Assembly: GCA_028023455.1 (NCBI GenBank)
Contig: JAQFVV010000014.1
Span: forward strand, 3,291,336 to 3,355,335
DNA length: 64,000 nucleotides
From: Epiperipatus broadwayi
Lineage: Eukaryota; Onychophora; Udeonychophora; Euonychophora; Peripatidae
Reading direction: 5' to 3'
A model generated the notes under the pieces. The model saw only the letters and a list, made by a program, of their open reading frames with translations, ran no database searches and had not been told where the DNA came from. The translations under genes and the position numbers were made by a program. Positions 12,397 to 21,835 of this stretch are shown here, piece by piece. Position 1 is the first letter of the stretch; every line of letters begins with the position of its first letter.

Positions 12397-13111
12397 AAAG
12401 TAAATTATATAGGAGAAACAAAAAATTCAATATATAGAAGACTATTACAACATAAATATGGTAAAAATTCACTGATATATTTACATACATTAGAAACAGG
12501 GCATGAATTTAGAAAGATTTGTATAAAAAGGATACAATTTACAAATACTAAAAAGAATAGAAAAATAAAAGAAGTTATTTATATTAATAATATTAAGGCA
12601 TTAAATAGAGATTTGGGCTGAAAAAATGTTGACATAAAAAAAAGATTTAATTATATAAAAAATAGAAAGAGGGAGCTACTAAATATAACTGTAAAATGTA
12701 AAAGTTTGAATTGATAACAGTTAAGATTTGAAAATATAAGCAGAAGGTAGGTATAACAAATATGTTTAAGAAAATTATAAGGTAAAGAAAATTATACATA
12801 CTGAATGTTAATATAATGAATAATAATAATAATAATGTAAAATGTAAATATATAATGTTAGAGTTAAAAAAAGATTAATAAGAATAAAATATAAAATAAA
12901 TGACATAAAAATAATATATATATATATGATTATAGGAAGTATTGATTGATAAATATAAAAAAGATTAAAATATATAATATATAAAAAAGTAATAATTATA
13001 TAAAAGGTATATAAAGATATATTTGTGTATATAAATAATGATTATAAGATAGAATATATATATAAAATTATATGTTCATGTATATTTGTATTCATGTATT
13101 TGTGTTGTGTT

Positions 13112-13166
13112 TGTCATAGTTCTGAAGAAGATTGCTGGTGCAATCGAAACTGTCAATAGTGGGTTG
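13112..13166 (+). ncRNA. Hammerhead-like motif (family B) at PLE-1 3' end
   Basis: CTGAAGA (13122-13128) matches the CUGANGA core. GATTGC/GCAATC then forms a perfect 6-bp stem II closed by TGGT (13130-13145), with one unpaired A before it. GAAA follows at 13146-13149, then CTGTC, giving a very short stem III and a GUC cleavage triplet. Flanks CATAGTT and AATAGTGG can pair as stem I with one mismatch. PLE pseudo-LTRs are known to contain such minimal type-I hammerheads. Activity, probably as a dimer, is inferred, not shown. Confidence 0.65.
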
Positions 13167-13262
13167 TAAAAAGAATTGTAAAAAGTAATAAAAAACATAA
13201 ATGATAATAATTGTATAGTCATTAATAATAAATTGAGAAGATACATTTGTATATATTTTTAT

Positions 13263-15059
13263 TTACTGAAAAAATAAAAATGAGGGAGAAAAAACCTTAC
13301 TGCACTGTATTTTTATATTTAAATACAGTAAACAGCATAACTTTCATCACAATTAAATATGCTCTGGGTAATATTCTTTTTTTTTTCAATAACCTTTTTC
13401 TCTTATAGAAACATAATAGACTAGTCTTGTTATCAAAAATTATGAGCTCTTTAATTGTTTTGATGTCTTTGTGACAATATTCACTTGAAGTATGCTTTGA
13501 GTTTAGAAAATATTTTATTACACAAAATACTGCATGTGAAATTCAGAAAGGATAATAAAGGATAAATAAAATTTATTTGTTTTTAACCTAAACCAAATAA
13601 ATTTTATTAACGAGCATGATCATTTACAGCACTCCAAGACAAAAAAAAAAATGGCTACTGGCATAATTTAAAATTTATTTACATTTTTTAATGTAATCAT
13701 ATATGTTAATCAGAAATGAAAAATAGTTGTTTGAATATTGTAAAATGTATTAAATCTGCTTATTTTAATTTTTTTTTTTTTATTAATACTTTGGTTTGCT
13801 TGCTTGCCTTTATTTTGGTTAGCATATAATTGAATTTGTGTACTTTGATACTGCATAGTTCATAGCTTCACTGTATTTTAATTTTTGTTCTTAAGTCACA
13901 TTTAAATGACTTAAATATAATTAATTTATTTAAAAATTATTGGTGATTAATTTAATAATTACTGAAATAGTTGTAATCATCTAAATGGACACTGATATAT
14001 TAAAGAATTTAATTACAGTAGTGGTGAATATTGATAGAATATTTCTTCATGTTTCATCTGCCATGCTAAAAATTTGTTTCTCAATACAAATTATTCTGTT
14101 ATTTTTGAGAATTTTTTTAAACATTTCTCAATCCTAAAGATTCAAGAAAAACTTCTAATTATTGTCAAGACATCATCAACTTAGACAAATATATTTTTAT
14201 TTTTTTTTCAATTTTGGCACAAATCTTGCAGAAATAAGACTATTAATCTTTTTTAATAGTGAAACAATGTATATAGGAAATAAAACAGGGGAAAGCAAAT
14301 ATTACTGGGAAATGTTTATTCCCATCTAAGGTATAACAGTTTTGATTTCATTGAAGAAAAATAAAACTATCATATTGGGTTAACATTTAACACATCATAA
14401 AATTTGTTTTTATTTGTACCATGAGTTCTGTGTAACAAAACTGAAAAAAATATTAGACGCAGAAATGTTAAAATTTTAAATTACAATGAATTTACAAATG
14501 CAGACATTGTCTTGTATATATTTTAATTTTGATACAAAATGTACAAATAACTTTTCTTTTTTCAGCTCAAGTTTTAAAAATACCAACAAAGCAACTGTAT
14601 GCTAATGGCTCATTTATGATGCAAAAAAAAAAAATTGTTATACCAAATTAGTTTCAGATATCTCATAAAAAAACTCTGAAATTAAAAAATCTAAAAAAGA
14701 ATTTTTTAAAAAACAAAATATAGCAAATATACTATAAAAATATAAAAATATATTTAATATTTGTAATTACAAGTTGAATTATTCCCATTATTAGTTTTAA
14801 CTATTAAATATTTTTAGAAAAATTCAAACTTTATTTAATCTTTTCAAACACATTTGACTATAATAATATACAGTTTAGTTTATAACATAATGTTTCAAGT
14901 AGTATTATTCTTTATTCTTTTTTAGATACATCAAACTGATGACCTTTATATAAATACTGAACTTAAAATGAAGTTCTAATCAACTAGGTCATTATACAGC
15001 ACTAACATGGGAATCAAATCAGCAATATGAATATTTGTGAACATTGGATTTTTCTAGCT
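13263..15059. other. No gene seen
   Basis: AT-rich sequence with A and T tracts and no recognisable coding or RNA feature. Confidence 0.4.
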
Positions 15060-15360
15060 AATTGATTAGACTGTCTTCTTAAATTTAGTGTCCACAAAGT
15101 TAAAATTCACTAGTTCAATTTCCAGATTAGTATTATCATTAATCAAGTCAGCAACAGCCAAAGAACAAAAAATAATAGTACCCCTCAAAATATTGTGTTA
15201 TATACTAACTTGTGTGTTATTACTAGCAGTTGGATGTATTTATGTCTGAATTTTGAACAATAATAATATTCAAAACATGTTACTGTATATACTAATTTTG
15301 GTTGTATTGGAGAAATTTAAATAATATTTGAATTTTTCTAAAAACATTTAACAATTAAAA
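15060..15360 (+). repeat. Degenerate PLE-tail copy (family A)
   Basis: The order of landmarks matches the family A tails at 17.8 and 36.9 kb. A tRNA-like block ends in GTTCAATTTCCAGATTAGTA, followed by a decayed AGCAACAGCC...CCCCTCAAAATATTGTG hammerhead region, TATACTAACTTGTGTG and TTATTACTAGCAGTTGGATG, then TTTCTAAAAACATTTAAC. It is much older than the other copies and its ribozyme core is lost. Confidence 0.55.
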
Positions 15361-15664
15361 TTTGACTATAAAAATAGTCAAAATGTAATTGCAAGTAAAA
15401 TCTATTGTCACACACTTTTAAACAAACACCAAATATTTGCTACAATAGATTTTGTAAACAATAAGAAGCCATTTTCCATTTAATAAGTTTGTGAAGGGTA
15501 TTACAGGAAATATCCTCAGTGAACCAAGACACCAGTTATAATTTTTAGGATTTTATTTTACATTTAGGAATTATTAAAATTAACTTATTTATAAAAAATA
15601 TGTTAAGAAATAAATAGAATTCTGTTGATGTGCTGTGTTTAAGTCATTAGTTGGGATTAAACTA

Positions 15665-16190
15665 ATCCTATTTAGATGTAAAAGTTACCAACATCATTAC
15701 AATTGTGAAGATTAAATATCATGGCTTTGTAATAGATATGACTGATGAGGGAAAATATATTAGAGAATTTCTCAGTGCAGCTTTAAAAAAAGCGAAAAAT
15801 GCTAAAACAAAATCAAATTGTGAAAATTTGAATCATGTTTAAATTAGTGAAATTAAAAAAGATAATTCAGATATTAATGGAAAATCTAGATTAACCTAGA
15901 AAGATAATTGGACAAAAATAATTGGATAAAAATGTAGTATCAATTTTTATAATCACTATAAAAAATATTTCTGGAACACTCAAGACTACTCCTATGCAAT
16001 AGCTTATTGTTCTTTTCCAGTTTCCTACACCAGATACTAGAAGAGATGTTGTCTCACATAAAATTTATAAAAAGCTGTTAATCATATTAGACTTGCAAAT
16101 AACTCATGATATAGTTTCATCACCGAAGACTCAAATCAAGATTGGATGTTTAATCTTGAATCTACAATTGAAAAATTATGACATCAAAAA
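15665..16190 (+). pseudogene. Unidentified decayed reading frame
   Basis: A single plus-strand frame stays coding-like for about 175 codons, open for the first 58 (to 15840) and then broken only by isolated stops. Recognisable-looking segments include HGFVIDMTDEGKYIREFL, a Lys-rich helix (ALKKAKNAK), KDNWTKIIG, INFYNHYKKYFWNTQDYSYA and NLESTIEKL. The spaced acidic and aromatic residues and the frame conservation suggest a former protein rather than chance. I do not recognise the family. A processed pseudogene, an exon of a host gene or an old transposon or viral gene are all possible. Confidence 0.4.
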
Positions 16191-16230
16191 TGAATTTTTT
16201 AATGTTTAAAATTTTTTTTTTATTTAAGAT

Positions 16231-16416
16231 AAATGCTTTGGAAGTGAGAAATACGAAAAACTTAAAATGGAATTATACACTTAATATAATAAACTGAGCA
16301 TGCTTTCAATATCTCTATAATATCATTATAGAGATATTGAAAGCATGCTCAGCTTATTATATTAAGTGTATAATTCCAATTTAAGTTTCTTTTTATTTCT
16401 TGCTTCCAAAGCATTT
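16231..16416. repeat. Near-perfect hairpin, about 90-bp arms, almost no loop
   Basis: The left arm, from 16231 (AAATGCTTTGGAAGTGAGAA) to 16322, is the reverse complement of 16326-16416 with few mismatches. At the centre, ATCTCTATAAT and ATTATAGAGAT leave only about 3 unpaired bases. The low divergence between arms suggests a recent origin or maintained pairing. It lies directly after the unidentified decayed frame at 15665-16190. It could be a palindromic MITE, a break-repair palindrome or a hairpin-siRNA source. Confidence 0.8.
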
Positions 16417-16519
16417 AATTTGTAATACAATTGAATAAGAAAATTCAAAATGATATTGAATTTCAAATATTTTTTTCCAAATCTAAGAATAAAGCTAGAT
16501 GATTTGATATTAAACCACT

Positions 16520-16590
16520 AAACATCACATGATCACCATCTGGTTGGCACAGGGTGGCACTACTATATGGAGAGTTTTGCCTTTGTTTAT
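16520..16590 (+). repeat. Family C fragment
   Basis: CTGGTTGGCACAGGGTGGCA and the following TATGGAGAGTTTTGCC match the arms of the palindrome at 8628-8792 and the copy at 57880-58060. The preceding CACTAAACATCACATGATCA also recurs at 57890, so the boundary of the dispersed unit extends left of the matching arm. Confidence 0.6.
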
Positions 16591-17505
16591 GATTTGATAT
16601 TTCTAGACAATTTGGACTGCATGAATAGATTTAAAACAATTCACAATCAATCCACTTATCTGCTTTATAAACAATATTAACAATTAATGTTCCATGAAAA
16701 TGAGGATAAAAACAAAAAACATATAGTTAACAATTATTAAATGGACAGTGGCAGAATTAAAACCCCTAGTGAATCTATATCTACAGATTCATTTATAAAA
16801 TTTTTATTAATAGTTAAACACTAAATAAAAATAATTTTTATAATAAGAAAAAGGATACTTCAAATGAGTAAACAACCAGTTAAGATTTGCAGCACTTTGA
16901 TAGACCACTAAAAAAAAATAAATAAACAAAAAGATAGAGTATAAAATTTCCATTTAATTAATAATAATAACAGTATGTCAAGCAATGACATTTTTTAAAA
17001 CATAAAAAAGATTTAAAATCTAAAAAAATCAGCTTGCAATTAGATTGTAAATGATTTAGGATAAAACCACATGTGAAATCATGAATGAAATAAGGAAGTT
17101 TTTGGTGTGAAGTGGAAAAGAGAAGGATTGGAGAGACTGAATTGAATTTTGAGAGATGTTCATCCTGTAATGGATCATATTATTTAAAAGTGATGTTGAT
17201 GAATTTATTGCTTGGGATGTCATGGGATATTTATGCAAGTCTGAAAATAATTGACAAAAGTAAAAAAAAAAGTTTATATAATTAAGTAAAAAACAAGCAA
17301 AAGATATGACTTAGAGCAGCAAAATATCCTTTAGAAATTTTTTATATAAAATAAGAATAGATTGTATATAATAGCTAATTTCTGAATTATAAACAGAGCC
17401 AATATAACACTCACAATACTTGTTTAAAAGGAAATCTCTTTATCAGTTGTGCCATGATTTAAACATTAATAAACATAAATTAAAAGTAGGAGTGATGTAA
17501 TAAAC
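16591..17505. other. No gene seen
   Basis: AT-rich sequence. The short open frame on the minus strand near 17056-17238 has no motif. Confidence 0.35.
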
Positions 17506-17784
17506 ACTATAATCAAATGTTTTTCTGAAGGTTTGTGATGATGGTGTTCTAGCTGTATTTTTATATTGGACTATTTCCATCATCTAATATGTGTGTTGAA
17601 TGTCTTTAGAAAAGTTTAATTTTTAGTTAAATATTCCAAATGCATTCAACTGTTAGTAATATCGCAGCAAACAGGTTAGTATATGCACCAACTGTTAGTA
17701 ATATCACAGCAAACAAATGTTAATAATATCACAGTAAACAGGTTAGTATATGCACTAACTGTTAGTAATATCACAGCAAACAGG

Positions 17785-17860
17785 TTAGTTGGTTAGAGCG
17801 TTACCTTAAATTTCAATAATCAAGAATCTAAGGACCCAGGTTCGAATCCCATGCTAGTAC
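17785..17860 (+). ncRNA. tRNA-like module of family A
   Basis: TTAGTTGGTTAGAGCG resembles an A box with D-arm, and GGTTCGAATCCC is a textbook B box and T-arm sequence. Between them CCTTA and TAAGG can pair as an anticodon-type stem around an enlarged, about 20-nt AT-rich loop, so there is no normal anticodon. It is not a functional tRNA. The A and B boxes would allow RNA polymerase III transcription of the element (inference). Confidence 0.7.
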
Positions 17861-17877
17861 TGTCACTGGTCAGGCCA

Positions 17878-17930
17878 GCAACACCTGAAGAAGAGGGGAG
17901 AAAAATACCTCTCAAAACGTTGTGCATATA
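17878..17930 (+). ncRNA. Hammerhead-like motif (family A), GAAA box mutated
   Basis: CTGAAGA at 17885-17891 is followed by GAGGGG...CCTCTC, a 6-bp stem II, then CAAAACGTTGTG where other copies have CGAAA. The G of the GAAA box is changed to A in a CpG context, which should inactivate cleavage. CAC before the core and GTG after the GTT triplet give a minimal stem I. Confidence 0.6.
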
Positions 17931-18180
17931 CTAACCTGTTTGCTGTGATATTACTAACAGTTAGTGCATATACTAACCTGTTTGCTGTGATATTATTAAC
18001 ATTTGTTTGCTGTGATATTACTAACAGTTGGTGCATATACTAACCTGTTTGCTGTGATATTACTAACAGTTGAATGCATTTGGAATATTTAACTAAAAAT
18101 TAAACTTTTCTAAAGACATTCAACACACATATTAGATGATGGAAATAGTCCAATATAAAAATACAACTATAATCAAATGT

Positions 18181-19651
18181 ATTGTTTATTATAAACAATA
18201 AGCTCACATATAATTAAAATTTAAACATGACATAATGCTCTGAACATAAATAAAAGATTGAAAAAAATTAAAATATTGATCAAAGAATTTACCTTTTTCA
18301 AGAGATCTAGAGCTGGAAAGCAAATTTTAAACTTTGAAATGCAATGTTTCTCTTACGGATAGTTTTCCATTAATGTTCACCATTTCTCAACAAAATCTTT
18401 GTAGCATCCACATTTTTTAATGAAAAAGATAATATTTATTTTAAAAAGTTATCAAATCTGTATCTAAAACAGTGCTACTTAAACTAGGATTGCATAAAAA
18501 TTTATTAAATGTACAGAATAACAAACTATTTTTTTTTAAATGTTAAGTTTTTACCTTATTTATTTTTAATTACTAGTCCTATTAAACACTTCTCTGAATG
18601 ATCTCATATGTAACATTGTTAAATACTGTAAAAGAACAAATCAAACTTCACAGTACATTAGTGTTTTATGAGGCAATTCTGCTAGTTGGCAAATTATATT
18701 AAGATAAACACATATTGCTTTATAACTATTCTAGAAATTTATACTCTATTTTGAGAGTACAAATTCATGCAGCATAAACCTCATTATGTTTTTCAAATGA
18801 ATAATGGTTTGAAAATATGTTATGTAAGACAGGAGTAATTACAAATCTTATTTTGTATATCTTACATTAGTGCATGTAAAAGTATATGCATTAAAACAAT
18901 ATTCTTCTGACGTAAGTCAGTTATTTTTAAAACATAAAACACTATAAAAATAAAAAGAATTAGGTAAATAAGAATAACTAATCTACTCACATTTATTTAT
19001 TTGAATATACTACACACCAGTTTATAATATCCATTTATAATTTATAAAATTTGCATAAGTTTTCTTTAATTTTTTAAATAGTGGTTATATAAATCACAAA
19101 TGTTTGTAATGGAAATATTTGTAATTTTTTAAAAATCTAATGTAAAAAAAAATCAATAGATAGATATTGACAGGTATATTTAAAAAAATTATATTTGATT
19201 AATAAATTATCGGCCAAATCAAATAAATTGAATGGTCTCAAAACCACAAAACTTTTTACTTATGCAGAATCTAATGTGATTTCACTCAAATTTTTCAGCA
19301 AATTCATTTTTTGTGTTGCAGCCAGTTCCCGATTTATATAACACTAGATTTTTTCATAATATGACTTTTGTGCAAACCACAAATTATAAACTTTTATTGC
19401 CATGACATATAAATGAACTTTGAATCATCTTATTTACAGAGTGATATTTTATTAAAAATATATGTTTTTAACAATATTCAATTCATGATTTTATAATTAA
19501 TAAAGCTTATTTATTTTGTTAATGAATGGGGGGGGGGTTGTCTTTTTTATACCATTAAGTTGGACAGTGTGATAAAGATGTAACGATAGTAATTAGACAA
19601 CCATTGCAAGAAATGCATTTTAAAAATTTTATTTTATGCGTTATATATATA
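18181..19651. other. No gene seen
   Basis: AT-rich sequence including a G9 run near 19530. No coding or RNA motif recognised. Confidence 0.4.
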
Positions 19652-19735
19652 TTTTCATATGTCAAATGCGTTGACCGGGAAGCGAACCCGGGCCAGCTGC
19701 TTGGAAGGCAGCTATGCTAACTGCTAGGCCATTGC
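19652..19735 (-). mobile_element. tRNA-Gly(UCC)-derived SINE or tRNA pseudogene
   Basis: On the minus strand a good tRNA-Gly head is visible. TGGCCTAGCAGTTAGC is the A box and D arm, GCTGC-CTTCCAA-GCAGC is the anticodon arm with anticodon TCC, and CCGGG-TTCGCTT-CCCGG is the T arm. The acceptor stem (GCAATGG against TCAACGC) has internal mismatches. The head continues into ATTTGACATATG and an A tract, the same tail as the SINEs at 12305 and 28668. It is therefore better read as the best-preserved SINE head than as a working tRNA gene. No target duplication was found. Confidence 0.75.
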
Positions 19736-20995
19736 TGTTTTTTCTTTGAAACTTTGCATATTTCAAATATTTTTTTGTATAAATATGGATTTACATATAT
19801 CACGAATCATCAATATTTTCACATATTTTTTTATTATAAATTAAGTATTATACATTATAAAACCTAATTCTCTGACATTATTTTTTTCTTTAAATTAATG
19901 AGAAAAATTGTATTTATATTCTCTTTCAGTAAAAAATAGCACATTTTTTTCTCACTTAAAATTACTTTTTTTTTTGAAACCTGGGATTAGAAACTTACCA
20001 AGAATTGTTTATAAATGAATTATTTTTATTATTATTATTATGAAAATTTCCAAATTTTATGACAGTTGACTACTTGAAATATACATGATTGTTTCAGTAT
20101 AAATTCATTTTTTATTTAATTAAAAGTAAATAATTAGATTTTAATTAATGGGAAAAAATATCCCTTTAAATCCCATCTTGAATTTTTTTTCCATAAATTG
20201 TTAATTCCGGCCATCCTTTTGTCTAAATAAGATCTTGAAACAACTTTTTTTGTCATGACATTCTTTAATTATATAGAAAAATTATGTTGAATTACATTTT
20301 TGAAAAATATTGTTTTTGTTTTTTTTTAATATTGAACACTAAATATTTATTTATAATAAATACATTCAAAAATATCTCTAGCTAAATCAATATTTACCAT
20401 AGTTAGATTGGTTACATTAGAAAACTTAAAAAACTAGACATCTGAGATAAGAAAATGTGTTCTTGTGGGGTGGGTGCAATTAATTAAACGATCAAAAAAG
20501 TTTTTTAATGGGGGGGGGGAGGCGGTACTCTCTTTTTTATTCAAAGAGTATAAAGTTACTTTTTTAAGAAAGTAAATTATGTAGTGAGTGATAAAATGTC
20601 TAAGCCCTCAGTTTATATTTTTAATTGAATTAATGCCCTATGTGGACTAATGTAGTGGGTTCTAGAGTTCAGGATCCCCAAAATGCATTTGTATTCTGTT
20701 ACTTCTGTACTCAAACTTCTTATGAATTCCTGAGCAATAAACTATTCAATTATTTTTTTATATTACATAGGTTTAACTGGATAAATTTCTTTTTTTTTTT
20801 TGTTATAAACTTTAAAATAGCAGCAGTTAATTTCTGAGCAAAATAAATTTTAAAATAAATTATCAAGTGCTTAAGATAGAAAAAATAATAAAAAAAACTT
20901 GAAAAACAGAAAAATAAACTTGGAAAACAGAAAGGTACTGCAAAGTTTGAAAATATGCAAGAAACAATTTCTTTTAGATATTGAAAGTTATGCAA
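19736..20995. other. No gene seen
   Basis: AT-rich sequence with a G9-10 run at about 20510. Overlapping open frames at 20640-20995 are low-complexity and unconvincing. Confidence 0.4.
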
Positions 20996-20999
20996 AAGA

Positions 21000-21835
21000 G
21001 TGCTCTTATTTATTTATTTATTTTTTATTAAAATAAATTAAAATTTATTAGATACAATTGAACATGTTTATCTGTACATAGCTATATTCTTTTTACACTG
21101 TTGCAAGGCAGTCAGTCTGGGGCCCTCCTTCACTCCTCTGGGAGGGTGACCCTAGTCAAGGTTTCATGAAAAAGCCAGTTTGGAGCCAGCAATCTATCTC
21201 TGTTCATGAGCTGCTTGAGTAATTTGATATAGATTTTGCAGACACCATGATAAGCATTTTCAAATATACACTTGCATCTGGATAGCCAGATTGCAAAGAT
21301 TAGAAAAATGGTGATTATCATTTTCAAGAATATGCCACTCTTTATAGCCTTTTGAATGACTAAAACTTCTCTAATATCGAGCAACACGCTTTCATTAATA
21401 AAGGATCTGATCGGCTTGAGAAAAGAGCAGAAATACAGGAGGTGATGAATTGTCTCATCTGCTGTGGCACATAATTGGAATTGAGGGTTGGTCTTGCTAA
21501 ACCCTCTTTTCCACACCAGAAAATGATTTGTTGGCAGGGAGGAGAGGTTGATCTTTAGCAGAAAGTCAATGTATTTTGGTTCTAAGAACCAATTTTTCAA
21601 TTTTGCTATGAGTTGTTTATTGTTTAACCCTAGATCATTCTGTAAAATGGTTTGATTGGTGTATTTGAGTTTGTATGTTTGCCAATACATCTTTTTTCCT
21701 CTGAGTTTCTGACATAAGTCCATATATCCATCATCCATTTTCTAGCGAGCAGAGGAGGTGTATCTCATTTGGGCAAATAATGTTAGATTTGGTATCTTCA
21801 ATGCCTGGAGTTTAAAGTTAGTAGCACCACCCAAA
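21000..21835 (-). pseudogene. LINE ORF2 C-terminal fragment with 3' end
   Basis: An open minus-strand frame of 202 codons (21130-21738) matches the C-terminal region of L1/Tx1-type LINE proteins. A helical segment (LGLNNKQLIAKLKNWFLEPK) and YIDFLLKINLSSLPTNHFLVW are followed by a zinc-knuckle-like C...ETIHHLLYFC, then a tail with WLSRCKCIFEN and LLKQLMNRD. The LINE at 50338-52450 has the same order (LVDFLIKVN, CSMCNKNEEINE, KLLDEVKN). It is 5'-truncated near 21835. The 3' side is AT-rich without a clean poly(A). The frame is remarkably open compared with other elements here, so it is fairly young. Confidence 0.65.

Larger units (their letters stand above)
10530..12625 (+). pseudogene. PLE GIY-YIG endonuclease region, interrupted
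   Basis: Around 10540-10630 the frame reads RIETTIHKKSNIDNNITNWH, resembling the TSxYRKPTxTxxYLxW segment that follows the RT in PLE proteins. Around 10730-10790 it reads NDDYPNKFIKYITFF, like the NGYPxxFI block. After the nested DNA transposon the frame resumes. Before the SINE it reads NCKKCQINNTK, and after the SINE NYIGETKNSIYRRLLQHKYG followed by LETGHEF. This is the GIY-YIG core: Cys-rich entry, YIGET, the catalytic-region Arg, a His, then TGHxF. The protein would nick target DNA for reverse transcription. Stops and the two insertions make it a pseudogene. The frame ends near 12620 with KALNRDLG and a stop. Confidence 0.65.
10390..13262 (+). mobile_element. Penelope-like element (PLE-1), decayed, with two nested insertions
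   Basis: The left flank (10390-10520) and the right tail (about 13200-13262) recur together at 56170-56565, which sets the approximate borders. Inside, the plus strand carries the PLE region after the RT domain, an endonuclease of the GIY-YIG type, and a 3' hammerhead-like motif. A DNA transposon (10887-12130, target duplication AAATTTAA) and a SINE (12305-12396, target duplication AAAGTAAATTATAT) interrupt the coding part, so removing both restores the order of conserved motifs. The RT domain itself is absent, indicating 5' truncation or replacement. Confidence 0.65.
17521..18165. mobile_element. Palindromic solo PLE-tail element with 15-bp target duplication
   Basis: ACTATAATCAAATGT occurs at 17506-17520 and again at 18166-18180, bracketing a 645-bp insert. 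The insert is a large inverted repeat. The left arm (about 17553-17790) reads TATTGGACTATTTCCATCAT, then several units containing AACTGTTAGTAATATCACAG and CAAACAGGTTAGTATATGCA. The right arm (about 17925-18160) is its complement with the same units. Between the arms sit a tRNA-like module and a hammerhead-like motif on the plus strand. The left end has an extra TTTTCTGAAGGTTTGTGATG stretch that is also present at the ends of the copies at 33146-37150 and 62340-63115. No protein is encoded. Confidence 0.85.

Noticed and set aside
15737-15760. CTGATGAGGGAAAA as a further hammerhead core
   Set aside because: No stem II can form between CTGATGA and the following AAA, and the stretch lies inside a coding-like frame.
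17640-18070. CRISPR-like array of repeated 40-45 bp units
   Set aside because: The units are inverted about a centre, lack unique spacers and belong to an animal PLE tail.
19667-19735. Functional tRNA-Gly(UCC) gene on the minus strand
   Set aside because: Anticodon and T arms are good, but the acceptor stem has internal mismatches and the 3' side runs into the TGACATATG/A-tract tail shared with two SINE insertions. A SINE head fits better.
20640-20995. Overlapping open frames of 65 and 81 codons on opposite strands
   Set aside because: Low complexity (Phe/Lys-rich from T and A tracts); chance frames.
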